11,164 nucleotides of DNA from Alphaproteobacteria bacterium (GCA_017936185.1 JAGBGA010000062.1:1-11164); one strand, 5' to 3'. Counted from the first letter of the stretch, positions 1 to 7,366 are shown. Numbers and translations: made by a program. Notes: generated by a model not told the origin, from the sequence alone.

Positions 1-210
1 CAATGACACTTTGCCCTGCTTTGCCAAAGATTCAATCAAGGCATTACTTCCCGCGGCCCCAGACAAAGAACCATTCATAATTTGATCATTTGTATATGCA
101 CCATCAACAACCGAACCACCTTCCATATGTGTGGCGCCGGTTAATGCCGACACAGTATTTGACAACACTGCGATATTCATTGAACTTGCTTCGGTTGATG
201 CCAGGTTATT
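1..210 (-). pseudogene. Continuation of the secretin frame beyond the TAG, partial at the window edge
   Basis: In the same frame as the secretin gene upstream, all 70 codons from 210 down to 1 are open. The translation fits the family: it ends with NALIESLAKQGKVSL, which resembles the conserved secretin segment in which a short helix is followed by 'GKVSV' and then 'TSP' in typical members. A Gly/Ser/Asn-rich stretch precedes it, as is common in the periplasmic part of the secretin domain. This is therefore the body of the same gene, not a separate one. No ribosome site or convincing internal start was found; the ATG at 178-180 has none. The gene continues outside the window. Whether it is made depends on how the TAG at 211-213 is read. 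It is called a pseudogene part only provisionally. Confidence 0.6.
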
Positions 211-1098
211 CTATGTATTTGCAACAATATTTAACCCAGATGTCGAATTAATTGCCGCCGCCAAATTCAACCCAAACGCCGAATCGTTCGAAATTGTAAC
301 TTGAAGCACCTTGACATCAATTGTTATTAATTGACTAAGCCGTTTATTTTGACGTTCAATATATTCCCCAACACGCGCCAGGACCGATGGCGATGCAGTA
401 ACCGTAATTGTTCCCAAACTGCGCGATACGGTAAAGTCTGCATTATCCGCCTTGCCAATAATTGATGATATTGCACTTTCAACTTCGTCCCATTCTTTCA
501 GTGTAGATTCCAATGACACTTCATTTGCATCGTCGGTTGACACCGATGTCTGATATGCAACTTCGGTTCCAAGGGCATACAGCGTAAACGTACGCGTTTC
601 TGTTTCATAGAACACAATTGAATTTTTATCATAGTACCACAACAAATCTAAATCTGTCGCAACCTGGTTCAACAAGCCCGACAATTTACCAGTATATGCA
701 ATATTAACTTGATTTCTTAATTTATCGGATGCGACTTGGCTGTCTATCTTGACCGGGATTCCAGTAATTGAATAAATATCATTTGCCAAGACCTGTAAAG
801 ACACAGGTTCATTTAATAATATTGTAATTCCGGCATCTGTTTCAAACTTTGCCGGCAAATTGTTACGATGTTCCAACACGACCGACTTATTTCCCAACCA
901 AACACCTTCGGACATTGAAACAGTATCACCTGTTGCGACCTTGGCGCGTGGATTTTTTGCCATTTCAAATGCGTCATACGCATTAATAAAGTCTTGGTCA
1001 ACGGCGGCGGCAACCTTGGCAGATTCGCGTTTTGCACACCCCGCCACAGACGCAACAACCAACCCACAAACAATAATCTTTTTAAATAAGTTTATCAT
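211..1098 (-). CDS. PilN-family type IVb pilus secretin, lipoprotein, reading frame up to an in-frame TAG
   Basis: Outer-membrane secretin of a type IVb pilus or related secretion system; such proteins form the multimeric ring through which the pilus passes. The N-terminus is a lipoprotein signal (residues 1-20) with lipobox VAGC and acylated Cys21. Residues about 92-155 look like the secretin N0/STN domain. Residues about 205-250 look like an N1-type repeat, and 257-285 (ITIDVKVLQVTISNDSAFGL) match the entry to the secretin domain. The start is supported by a GGGAG ribosome site about 9 bases upstream. The gene follows a TcpQ/PilL-like gene by 36 bases, an order reminiscent of pilL-pilN in type IVb pilus operons. 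TAG at 211-213 ends the frame after 295 residues, far short of the usual 500 or more. The same frame continues as secretin sequence beyond it, so this is either a nonsense mutation, a readthrough or recoded codon, or a sequence error. Family assignment is confident; functional state is not. Confidence 0.8.
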   Translation of the reverse strand: MINLFKKIIVCGLVVASVAGCAKRESAKVAAAVDQDFINAYDAFEMAKNPRAKVATGDTVSMSEGVWLGNKSVVLEHRNNLPAKFETDAGITILLNEPVSLQVLANDIYSITGIPVKIDSQVASDKLRNQVNIAYTGKLSGLLNQVATDLDLLWYYDKNSIVFYETETRTFTLYALGTEVAYQTSVSTDDANEVSLESTLKEWDEVESAISSIIGKADNADFTVSRSLGTITVTASPSVLARVGEYIERQNKRLSQLITIDVKVLQVTISNDSAFGLNLAAAINSTSGLNIVANT

Positions 1099-1134
1099 AT
1101 TCGCATTCTCCCTTTGACGCGTGTAAAGCGTAAA

Positions 1135-2088
1135 TTATTCTTCCCCTGTGGATATCACCAACACTCTATTACCTTTATAGAATTTTGCATATGGGATTGG
1201 TGTCGCACGCCCAAAGTTACGCACCAACGCCGACGCAACATCAACAAAGCGCCCTTTAAAGACTGCGCTTGCTTCGATTGGGTATTCACGCGACGTCGTC
1301 CAGACCAAATCCCAACCTTCTTTGTCGCACCAACTTTGAAGAACTTCACGCAATGTCTGACCATTTGCAACAACCCACGAACGAACTTGGTCGGTCATGG
1401 TCACCGGCGCTTCGGCATCGGCCGAAACATCAACCGCAATTTCTGTTTCTTGGGTTTCTGTAATAACAGATGTTACCGCATTTTCAGAATTTGGATTTTC
1501 TGGCACCTGCATATTATTGCGCACTGCGAACGCTTCGTATCCATCGGCGTATTTACCACAGTTTTTACGCTCACTGCGCGATACCGCCAAAACATTTCCA
1601 CCATCGTCTTCCAAAACTTCACGATGCAGCAATGGCATTTCAGAATTTGTATTACATTCATCATCAAAGCCCACCGGAATTTGCGTACCATGTAACATAT
1701 TTGCCCCACCGGACCAACCCGCAAATTCGCCACGCGCCCCAATATTAAAATTATTTTCAACCACCAAATCCGCACCAATCTTGGACACAATACGAATATT
1801 ATCATCCTGCTTTTTCTTGGAACAAGCCCCACCTTCACACGAAACTTCGACATCGGCATCCGACCCGGCAAGTGGCCACGCCGGCACATCCATTGGCATT
1901 TGCGGTACCTGGAATGTATCGACCACATCAACCTGGGTTGTTTCCACCTGTTCATATTGACCGCCATCGGCAACCGCATCTTCGACATAAAAGACTTCGG
2001 ATGTGACAACCTGGGGCAAATAATCTGCAGCAAAGCAATAGCCCGCCGCCGTTGCAAACATTGCAAAAATCAAAACTTTGCGGAACAT
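1135..2088 (-). CDS. Secreted protein with C-terminal TcpQ/PilL-like domain (type IVb pilus biogenesis)
   Basis: Probable periplasmic or outer-membrane accessory protein of a type IVb pilus. TcpQ/PilL family proteins work with the secretin, in some systems helping its stability or localisation. A signal peptide occupies residues 1-20, with likely cleavage after CFA. Residues 21-230 are low-complexity, acidic and rich in Val, Asp and Glu, with six cysteines (84, 89, 145, 177 among them), and match no family I know. Residues about 236-313 fit the TcpQ C-terminal domain: SWVVANGQTLREVLQSWCDK, then GWDLVW, then a YPIEA segment, an F.G.F helix and a final YKGNRVLVIS strand. The start has an AAAGGA ribosome site 8 bases upstream and a promoter just beyond. 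The PilN-type secretin follows directly, which supports the pilus role. The long acidic linker may be lineage-specific. Domain call is fairly confident; the exact role is inferred. Confidence 0.72.
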   Translation of the reverse strand: MFRKVLIFAMFATAAGYCFAADYLPQVVTSEVFYVEDAVADGGQYEQVETTQVDVVDTFQVPQMPMDVPAWPLAGSDADVEVSCEGGACSKKKQDDNIRIVSKIGADLVVENNFNIGARGEFAGWSGGANMLHGTQIPVGFDDECNTNSEMPLLHREVLEDDGGNVLAVSRSERKNCGKYADGYEAFAVRNNMQVPENPNSENAVTSVITETQETEIAVDVSADAEAPVTMTDQVRSWVVANGQTLREVLQSWCDKEGWDLVWTTSREYPIEASAVFKGRFVDVASALVRNFGRATPIPYAKFYKGNRVLVISTGEE

Positions 2089-2132
2089 AGACGTTTTCCT
2101 TTCCCTTATATAAATTCCTTACTTTGATATTT

Positions 2133-2161
2133 ATTATAACAATTTGACCGAATCTGTGCAA
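2133..2161 (-). promoter_or_regulatory. Sigma70-type promoter of the pilus operon
   Basis: Read on the minus strand, TTGCAC (2161-2156) and a perfect TATAAT (2138-2133) are separated by 17 bases. Transcription would start near 2126, leaving a leader of about 38 bases before the ATG at 2088. The position, consensus and spacing are good. No operator was recognised. Confidence 0.6.
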
Positions 2162-2230
2162 GCCATAAAACACACATAAATCAAACAAAAATTTTATTAC
2201 AAAGATAAAATCGCACGAATCGCAAAAAGA

Positions 2231-2239
2231 TGTTATACT
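2231..2239 (+). promoter_or_regulatory. Extended -10 promoter of the suf-containing operon
   Basis: TGTTATACT is an extended -10 element (TGn followed by TATACT at 2234-2239). No good -35 box lies 16-18 bases upstream, which extended -10 promoters can tolerate. Start of transcription would be near 2246, and an AAGGAAA ribosome site follows at 2264-2270, ahead of the ATG at 2277. No recognisable IscR-, Fur- or RirA-type palindrome was found in the 188-base divergent region 2089-2276. Confidence 0.5.
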
Positions 2240-2276
2240 TAACCCGAAAAACATTACAAGCCCAAGGAAACACCAC

Positions 2277-2819
2277 ATGCAACACATTGTTATTTTTATA
2301 TTTTTTGGTTTAATCACTGTATTTATTGGCATTATTGCGACATACATATATCGATTAAACGCCCGCGTAACCGGCATGAACAAAACCCTTGACCATCAAT
2401 ACAACCTGATTGTAAAGATGCAATCTGTGTTAAAGAACAAATACGCAACAAACGCAATTGCTGAAAACGCAGAAATGATTTACCAAGACCTGTTACAAAA
2501 TCTGATACCGGTCATGGCGGCAATTGACATCATGCCCCGCAACACACCCGAACACGCCCTTTGGCGGGCACTTGGTGGCATTATGGACGAATATGCCAAG
2601 AACCCATTTGCATTGGAAAAATTACGTCGTGCAATAAAACTTGATTCCGAAGTATCCCGCAACATCGACAACTATATGCGTCGTGCGGACAATTTCTTGC
2701 ACCACTTGACCACAACCGAACCCGACGGTCTTTTGGCGAACACATTTACAGACGGCCTTTTGGGACAATCGCTGACCTTTTTTGCCCAGGCAAAACAATT
2801 GGCCGCACAAAGCAGTTAA
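2277..2819 (+). CDS. Membrane-anchored protein of unknown function, first gene of the suf unit
   Basis: I do not recognise the family. The 180-residue protein has one hydrophobic segment at about 4-24, followed by YRLNAR, so it is probably a single-pass inner-membrane protein with a soluble cytoplasmic part. Residues 28-145 are rich in charged residues, Leu and Ala and look mostly helical. No catalytic motif or cysteine is visible; it contains no Cys at all, which argues against a direct role in carrying an Fe-S cluster. The start has a clear AAGGAAA ribosome site and lies just after an extended -10 promoter. It ends 6 bases before sufB, so the two are almost certainly cotranscribed. A role linked to Fe-S assembly or membrane tethering is only a guess from position. 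Confidence 0.8.
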   Translation: MQHIVIFIFFGLITVFIGIIATYIYRLNARVTGMNKTLDHQYNLIVKMQSVLKNKYATNAIAENAEMIYQDLLQNLIPVMAAIDIMPRNTPEHALWRALGGIMDEYAKNPFALEKLRRAIKLDSEVSRNIDNYMRRADNFLHHLTTTEPDGLLANTFTDGLLGQSLTFFAQAKQLAAQSS

Positions 2820-2825
2820 CAAAAC

Positions 2826-4154
2826 ATGACCAAATTATCAGAAAATCTTGTACGCGAAATATCCGCCATCCGCCAAGAACCCGAATGGTTGCTTCAATGG
2901 CGTCTTGATGCACTTAACGCATGGCGCAAGATGTCTGAACCACACTGGGGCGACATTGATTACGCACCAATTGATTACGACAATTTAAATTACTATAACG
3001 AACCTGCACCGATTGACAATTCAGATTTAGAATCTGTTTATGATAAAATGGGACTGCCCGAAAGTGAAAAACGCGCACTGATGGGAATGGCAACCGACAC
3101 CGTTATAGACAGTCGTTCTGTCCACACGTCCTATACGGCGGAATTGGCGCGTTTGGGCATAATATTTTTACCATTTTCAGACGCCGTAAAGCAGCATCCA
3201 GACCTGGTAAAAAAATATCTTGGCACTGTGGTCCCCGTCACCGATAATTTTTTTGCTGCACTGAATGCTGCAACATTTTCAGACGGCACATTTGTCTATA
3301 TCCCCCCGAACACAAAATGCCCCATTGATTTGGCCAGCTATTTCCGCATTGAAACCGCCAAGATTGGACAATTTGAACGCACCTTAATAATTGCGGACAC
3401 CGGTTCTGAACTGTCATACATGGAAGGTTGCAGTGCCCCCCGCCGCCCCAATCACCAGTTACACAGTGGCGTCGTTGAAATTATCGTACACGATAACGCA
3501 ACCGTAAAATACGCAACGGTTCAAAATTGGTTTGCCGGCGAATTTGACGGCACCAAGAACAATGGCGGCATATTAAACTTTGTAACCAAGCGCGGTCGTT
3601 GCGACGAAAACGCAAAATTATTATGGACACAAATGGAAGTTGGCAGTGCCCTTACCTGGAAATACCCATCGACAATTTTATCCGGAAACAATGCGTACAG
3701 CGACTTTTTTTCACTGTCCATAACACGTGGCGCACAAATGGCAGACACCGGAACAAAAATGATTCACATTGGCAACAACACAACATCAAACATTGTGTCA
3801 TACGGTGTTGCAACCGACGCATCCCACCAAACGTTTCGCAGTCTTGTTTCCTTTACCGGTTCAAACTGTACCAACGCATCAAAATGCGACAGTCGCCTTA
3901 TCGGCCCTGATGCCGTTGCCAACACACGCCCCCGCATAATTCATGCCGGCGAAAACAACACCCAATCACACGAAGCGACCACCGGCGCAATTGATGCGGC
4001 GACATTAAATTATCTGAACATGGCCGGCATTGAAACAGACGTGGCAATTGCACTTATAATTGGTGCGGCGGCAACACCGGTGCTGTCGCGACTTCCGATG
4101 GAATTTTTGGTTGAATCAAAACAATTAATACAAATGGCATTATCAAAGGATTAA
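2826..4154 (+). CDS. sufB: Fe-S cluster assembly scaffold protein SufB
   Basis: SufB is the scaffold of the SUF system; with SufC it builds nascent Fe-S clusters in the cytoplasm for transfer to apo-proteins. The N-terminal signature WRLDALNAWRKM (25-36) followed by EPHW is typical. So are FERTLIIAD (183-191), EGCSAP (200-205), KYATVQNW (228-235), FVTKRG (252-257) and ADTGTKMIHIG (306-316). Cys354 in KCDSRLIG and His382-Glu383 in HEATT correspond to residues implicated in cluster assembly in the E. coli protein. At 442 residues it is somewhat shorter than the 460-500 usual in bacteria, with an abbreviated C-terminal region. It sits 6 bases after an unknown membrane-anchored gene and 3 bases before sufC, whose ribosome site AAAGGA lies inside its end. 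No sufD follows. Confidence 0.97.
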   Translation: MTKLSENLVREISAIRQEPEWLLQWRLDALNAWRKMSEPHWGDIDYAPIDYDNLNYYNEPAPIDNSDLESVYDKMGLPESEKRALMGMATDTVIDSRSVHTSYTAELARLGIIFLPFSDAVKQHPDLVKKYLGTVVPVTDNFFAALNAATFSDGTFVYIPPNTKCPIDLASYFRIETAKIGQFERTLIIADTGSELSYMEGCSAPRRPNHQLHSGVVEIIVHDNATVKYATVQNWFAGEFDGTKNNGGILNFVTKRGRCDENAKLLWTQMEVGSALTWKYPSTILSGNNAYSDFFSLSITRGAQMADTGTKMIHIGNNTTSNIVSYGVATDASHQTFRSLVSFTGSNCTNASKCDSRLIGPDAVANTRPRIIHAGENNTQSHEATTGAIDAATLNYLNMAGIETDVAIALIIGAAATPVLSRLPMEFLVESKQLIQMALSKD

Positions 4155-4157
4155 ACA

Positions 4158-4835
4158 ATGCTAAGCACAGAAAACTTGACCGTAAAATTTGGCGACAAAG
4201 AATTATTGCACAACATCAATATAAAAGTCGACGATGGCGCACGCCATTTATTATCTGGACATAACGGTTCGGGCAAAACAACACTTGCCCAAGTAATCGC
4301 CGGAAATCCCGAATACGAAATAACATCTGGAAAAATACTTTTTGATGGCCACGATATTACAAACGAAAACGCGACAACACGCGCCCTGTTGGGCATATTT
4401 CTTGGGGCCCAGCATGTACCCGAAATTCCGGGCTTGACGATAATCAGCTTTTTAAAACATTCCTGTGCGGCACACACCCACTTTCAAACCGGCTGCGAAT
4501 TATCAATGGGTGAATTTCTTGAAAAATTAGAATCCGCGCGCCAAGAATTAAACATTCCACGCGAATGGCTGAACCGCAGTATAAACGTCGGTTTTTCTGG
4601 CGGCGAACGCAAACGTATAATGTTACTAAGGCTGATATTAACCAACCCAAAGTTCGCCATTCTTGATGAACCTGATTCTGGGGCCGACGCCGAAACACAA
4701 AAACTGATTGCGAAAATCGTTTCCAATATGCCGAACACAACATTTTTATTCATCAGTCACCAAGAAAAATTTACAGAAATAATGTCACCAACAAACACAA
4801 CGACTTTATCCGGTGGCAAAATTATGCTAGAATAA
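4158..4835 (+). CDS. sufC: SUF system ATPase SufC
   Basis: ABC-type ATPase that binds SufB (and SufD where present) and drives the conformational change needed for Fe-S assembly. Visible motifs are Walker A GHNGSGKTT (34-42), a Q-loop at Gln85 in the SufC-specific context FLGAQHVPEIPG, the signature FSGGERKR (146-153), Walker B AILDEPDSG (167-175) with Asp170 and Glu171, and the switch His201. The EIPG and DSGAD stretches separate it from ordinary transporter ATPases. At 225 residues it lacks about 25 residues of the usual C-terminus, ending right after the GGKI strand. It also deviates in Walker A (His for Pro, Thr for Ser) and after the signature (RIML where NEI is common). It starts 3 bases after sufB. 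The missing tail and absent sufD suggest a SufB2C2-type complex; that is an inference. Confidence 0.96.
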   Translation: MLSTENLTVKFGDKELLHNINIKVDDGARHLLSGHNGSGKTTLAQVIAGNPEYEITSGKILFDGHDITNENATTRALLGIFLGAQHVPEIPGLTIISFLKHSCAAHTHFQTGCELSMGEFLEKLESARQELNIPREWLNRSINVGFSGGERKRIMLLRLILTNPKFAILDEPDSGADAETQKLIAKIVSNMPNTTFLFISHQEKFTEIMSPTNTTTLSGGKIMLE

Positions 4836-4867
4836 AAACAACAAACACAAAAAAGGGGACAGAAAAC

Positions 4868-5782
4868 ATGAAACCGAACGCACAATCAAAACTGTCAACA
4901 TGGCTGCTTTGGGCACCAATAAAATTTGCATTAATTTCTTTTTTCGCAACAACAATCATTGCTTTTGTATACAGCTTTATTGCAGGATACGTTTCCCCGG
5001 ACGCCCCTTTAAGTACAACACCGCTGATGATACTTGTCACCGTTGCAATTATTTTGTGCATTGCGTATTCTGTATATTCTTTACCCCGCATAAAGATGGA
5101 CCGTTCATCATTTATCGCAATACATAATGCCCAAACACTGATTATGACCGCATTATTTGTTTTCATATCATACATACTGACCCGCAACGCGCAAAGTTTG
5201 ATGTTACAGTTATTTGTACTTGAAACCCAATCATCATTAACATTCTTCCTTGCCATTATTGCGCTTGCATTATCATTATTGTATATCACTGGTGTATCCG
5301 TTGCGAACGCATACGCCAAATATCAACGCATACGCGCAATGGGCATACCAATGTGGAAAGTAATACTTTCGGTTCCATTTGGTTTTTCTGCATTATGGAC
5401 ACCCGGATATATACTTGAAACAAACACCACCAAGACACCTGGGCAACAAATATCGTGTTCATGGTATGCACGACTTCAAAATTGGATTCTTGGCAAACAA
5501 ATAAACATAAACACATCATACGTTGTTGTAACATTTATATCTTCATTTTTCTTTGGTTCTTATTCGGTACTGCTAACATTTTGCCTTGCGATAATGTTTG
5601 GCATTTGGGCACTTCAAGTTGGCGTCAAGAAATTCACAAAAAACATTGGTGGCACATACGCAACAACGGCGGTAATATTAAACATCGCATTAATCATAAT
5701 ATTTATATGCTTTGCATTATTTGTATCCCCGGCATCTGAAGTTGCCACCACCGGCGCCACAACACTTACCCAAGGATTTTAA
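4868..5782 (+). CDS. Polytopic inner-membrane protein of unknown function
   Basis: I do not recognise the family. The 304-residue protein has about seven hydrophobic segments, near residues 14-40, 51-71, 87-105, 122-146, 163-183, 216-250 (possibly two) and 266-288. A hydrophilic loop at about 184-212 contains QQISCSWYARLQNW. A central stretch, VPFGFSALWTPGY (169-181), looks like the most constrained part, with Pro, Gly and Trp in a membrane setting. The start ATG has an AAGGGGA ribosome site about 8 bases upstream. It follows sufC by 32 bases with no terminator between them and ends 2 bases before a permease gene, so it belongs to the same transcription unit. The tight pairing with the permease suggests the two membrane proteins work together, which is an inference. 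No transporter signature was seen. Confidence 0.8.
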   Translation: MKPNAQSKLSTWLLWAPIKFALISFFATTIIAFVYSFIAGYVSPDAPLSTTPLMILVTVAIILCIAYSVYSLPRIKMDRSSFIAIHNAQTLIMTALFVFISYILTRNAQSLMLQLFVLETQSSLTFFLAIIALALSLLYITGVSVANAYAKYQRIRAMGIPMWKVILSVPFGFSALWTPGYILETNTTKTPGQQISCSWYARLQNWILGKQININTSYVVVTFISSFFFGSYSVLLTFCLAIMFGIWALQVGVKKFTKNIGGTYATTAVILNIALIIIFICFALFVSPASEVATTGATTLTQGF

Positions 5783-5784
5783 CC

Positions 5785-6816
5785 ATGAACGGAATTGTAA
5801 TATTTACTGCACTTGTATTCTTTTTATGGGTTGCGCGTTCTATACTTATACCGATATTAATCGCGGCATTTTTATGGTATTTAATGAACGCCATATCCGA
5901 CTATTATCGTCGCGTATTTCCGCACCAAGACATAAAGCATTTCTGGTCACGCGTATTTGATTGGACGGCACACATTGCGACACTTGCGACGGTATGTTTG
6001 GTTGGGTACTTATTCGTAACCCAGATACGTCCTATGTTTTCCGAATTACTGTCATCACTGCCAACAATCCAAGAAAAATTAATTGGTTTTGGTGCATATT
6101 TATCAAACACACTTGGCATAAAGTTTGACAGCAACATGATACCCAACATCACCAAGATTGCGGCCAACATTGGTTCGTCCCTTGCCGGTATTGCGGCGTC
6201 CATGGGCATGGTATTTGTATACATGATATTTATGTTTGTTGAACAAAGCACATTTAACAAAAAGTTTTCATCGCTTTTCCCAAACAAACGCCAATCAAAA
6301 AAAATGCGTTATATATTGGACAGCATTGACACCAACATGAAAAAATACTTGTTTGTAAAAACAACAATATCGGCAATAACCGGTGTCGCATCGTTTATAT
6401 GGCTTCAGATGCTTGGGGTTGAATTTGCAGGCATCTGGGCATTTATTGTATTTATAACCAGTTACATTCCCACAATCGGCGCAATTATTGCATGCACGCT
6501 GCCAATACTTTATTCATTGGCGACGGCCCCATCGTTACAGCAACCGATACTGACCGCCATTGGTCTTATTGCATTACAAATATTATTTGGCAATATACTT
6601 GAACCAAAATTAACTGGCAAAACACTTAATCTTTCCACCTTGGCGATATTAATAAACCTTGTTGTATGGGGATTAATCTGGGGTATTGCCGGCATGTTTT
6701 TCAGCGTTCCCATGTTGGTCGCCATATACATTATTTGCGCCCAATTTGATTCGACACGTTGGGTATCTGTATTACTATCCACAGACGGCAACATTCCCGA
6801 CAAAAACGAAGAATAA
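5785..6816 (+). CDS. AI-2E/PerM family permease
   Basis: Integral membrane protein of the AI-2E transporter family (PerM/YdiK/TqsA relatives). Members have been linked to signal export or Na+/H+ exchange, so the substrate cannot be named from sequence. The layout is typical. A hydrophobic N-terminus (about 4-35) comes first, then a second segment at 61-80, a soluble region at about 85-130, and a cluster of C-terminal segments from 191 to 320. Family motifs are ITSYIPTIGAI (224-234), the GN.LEPKLTGKTLNLS block (269-284) and WGLIWGIAGMFFSVPM (295-310). Length (343) is normal. The start lies 2 bases after the preceding membrane-protein gene, and an AGGA ribosome site lies inside that gene's end, so translation is probably coupled. 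The short hydrophilic tail ends in acidic residues. It is the last gene of the suf-containing unit; a shared hairpin follows 21 bases on. Confidence 0.92.
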   Translation: MNGIVIFTALVFFLWVARSILIPILIAAFLWYLMNAISDYYRRVFPHQDIKHFWSRVFDWTAHIATLATVCLVGYLFVTQIRPMFSELLSSLPTIQEKLIGFGAYLSNTLGIKFDSNMIPNITKIAANIGSSLAGIAASMGMVFVYMIFMFVEQSTFNKKFSSLFPNKRQSKKMRYILDSIDTNMKKYLFVKTTISAITGVASFIWLQMLGVEFAGIWAFIVFITSYIPTIGAIIACTLPILYSLATAPSLQQPILTAIGLIALQILFGNILEPKLTGKTLNLSTLAILINLVVWGLIWGIAGMFFSVPMLVAIYIICAQFDSTRWVSVLLSTDGNIPDKNEE

Positions 6817-6837
6817 AAAAACGTGCTTTACGCATAA

Positions 6838-6861
6838 AAACCGGGGTTTTATCCCCGGTTT
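6838..6861. terminator. Hairpin terminator shared by convergent permease and ruvX genes
   Basis: Perfect 9-base-pair stem (AAACCGGGG with CCCCGGTTT) and a 6-base loop. Read on the minus strand the stem ends in a run of five T, so it is a good intrinsic terminator for ruvX. Read on the plus strand the run is only TTT then AAAA, so it would be weaker for the permease gene. The ruvX stop codon lies in the loop. Confidence 0.75.
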
Positions 6862-7298
6862 AAAATTGCAATTGCATTTTCAAGAATGACACGTGCCGCT
6901 TCTGAATCCAATTTCTGTTTCAATTCCCCCACCCTGGCCCGTCCGATATTTTCTTGGGCAACAAACGACGTCAAGTTTTCTTCAACCGTAATAATTGGCA
7001 AATCGGTCTTGGACTTTAAATCTTGAATAAAATCGCACACCGTTTTTGTTGTATCACTGGCACTGCCGTCTTGATAGACAGGCATTCCCACAACAATACC
7101 GACACACATTTCATCTTTTGCAACCGCCGCAACACGTTCTGCATGATCAAGCGCGCCACGCGGCAACACAATTGCATCACGCACAAAGACAAAATTCCGC
7201 ATTGGGTCGGACACCGCCACCCCAACACGTCGCAACCCCCAATCAATTCCTAAAACACGTCCTTGGCGCGGAAAATTCTTGAAATCTGATATAATCAT
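6849..7298 (-). CDS. ruvX: RuvX/YqgF family Holliday junction resolvase-like nuclease
   Basis: Small RNase H-fold nuclease of the YqgF/RuvX family, linked to pre-16S rRNA 5' end processing and proposed as a Holliday junction resolvase. The first acidic residue is Asp19 in LGIDWGLRRVGVAVSD (16-31). VVGMP (69-73) is the family's central strand-loop. VEENLTS (105-111) matches the usual DERLTS block, keeping the acidic Glu107 but with Asn for Arg. The last acidic site is Asp131 in KLDSEAARVIL. Length (149) is typical. The ATG is preceded by an AAAGG about 11 bases upstream and by a good promoter. It is convergent with the permease gene and shares its terminator, with the stop codon in the hairpin loop. 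It is divergent from a set of small Cys-rich genes that separate it from gatC. Confidence 0.93.
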   Translation of the reverse strand: MIISDFKNFPRQGRVLGIDWGLRRVGVAVSDPMRNFVFVRDAIVLPRGALDHAERVAAVAKDEMCVGIVVGMPVYQDGSASDTTKTVCDFIQDLKSKTDLPIITVEENLTSFVAQENIGRARVGELKQKLDSEAARVILENAIAILNRG

Positions 7299-7323
7299 TT
7301 ATATAGTAACCTTTACCCCTTTT

Positions 7324-7352
7324 ATAATATAACCACTTGCGCGAATTATCAA
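7324..7352 (-). promoter_or_regulatory. Sigma70-type promoter of ruvX
   Basis: On the minus strand, TTGATA (7352-7347) and TATTAT (7329-7324) are 17 bases apart, each one base off consensus. Transcription would start near 7317, about 19 bases before the ATG at 7298, giving a short leader that holds the AAAGG ribosome site. Confidence 0.6.
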
Positions 7353-7366
7353 GCCGCAAATACAAA
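7337..7366 (+). promoter_or_regulatory. Possible promoter and inverted repeat upstream of the Cys-rich gene cluster
   Basis: TTGCGC (7337-7342) and TACAAA (7361-7366), 18 bases apart, are a plausible but imperfect promoter for the gene at 7413. An alternative is the TATAAT at 7323-7328, which lacks a -35 box. TTGCG (7337-7341) and CGCAA (7355-7359) form an inverted repeat that brackets the ruvX -35 box and could be an operator for the divergent pair. Both calls are tentative. Confidence 0.3.

Noticed and set aside
178..180. Internal restart of the secretin frame at ATG after the TAG
   Set aside because: There is no ribosome site upstream, and a product starting there would lack the export signal.
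1114..1960. Long plus-strand open frames opposite the TcpQ-like gene
   Set aside because: They have no ribosome sites, odd composition and no recognisable motifs. The minus-strand gene has a signal peptide and a family domain over the same bases.
4822..5319. Minus-strand open frame of about 165 codons opposite the polytopic membrane gene
   Set aside because: It is an antisense shadow. The plus-strand frame has a ribosome site, operon spacing and regular membrane segments.
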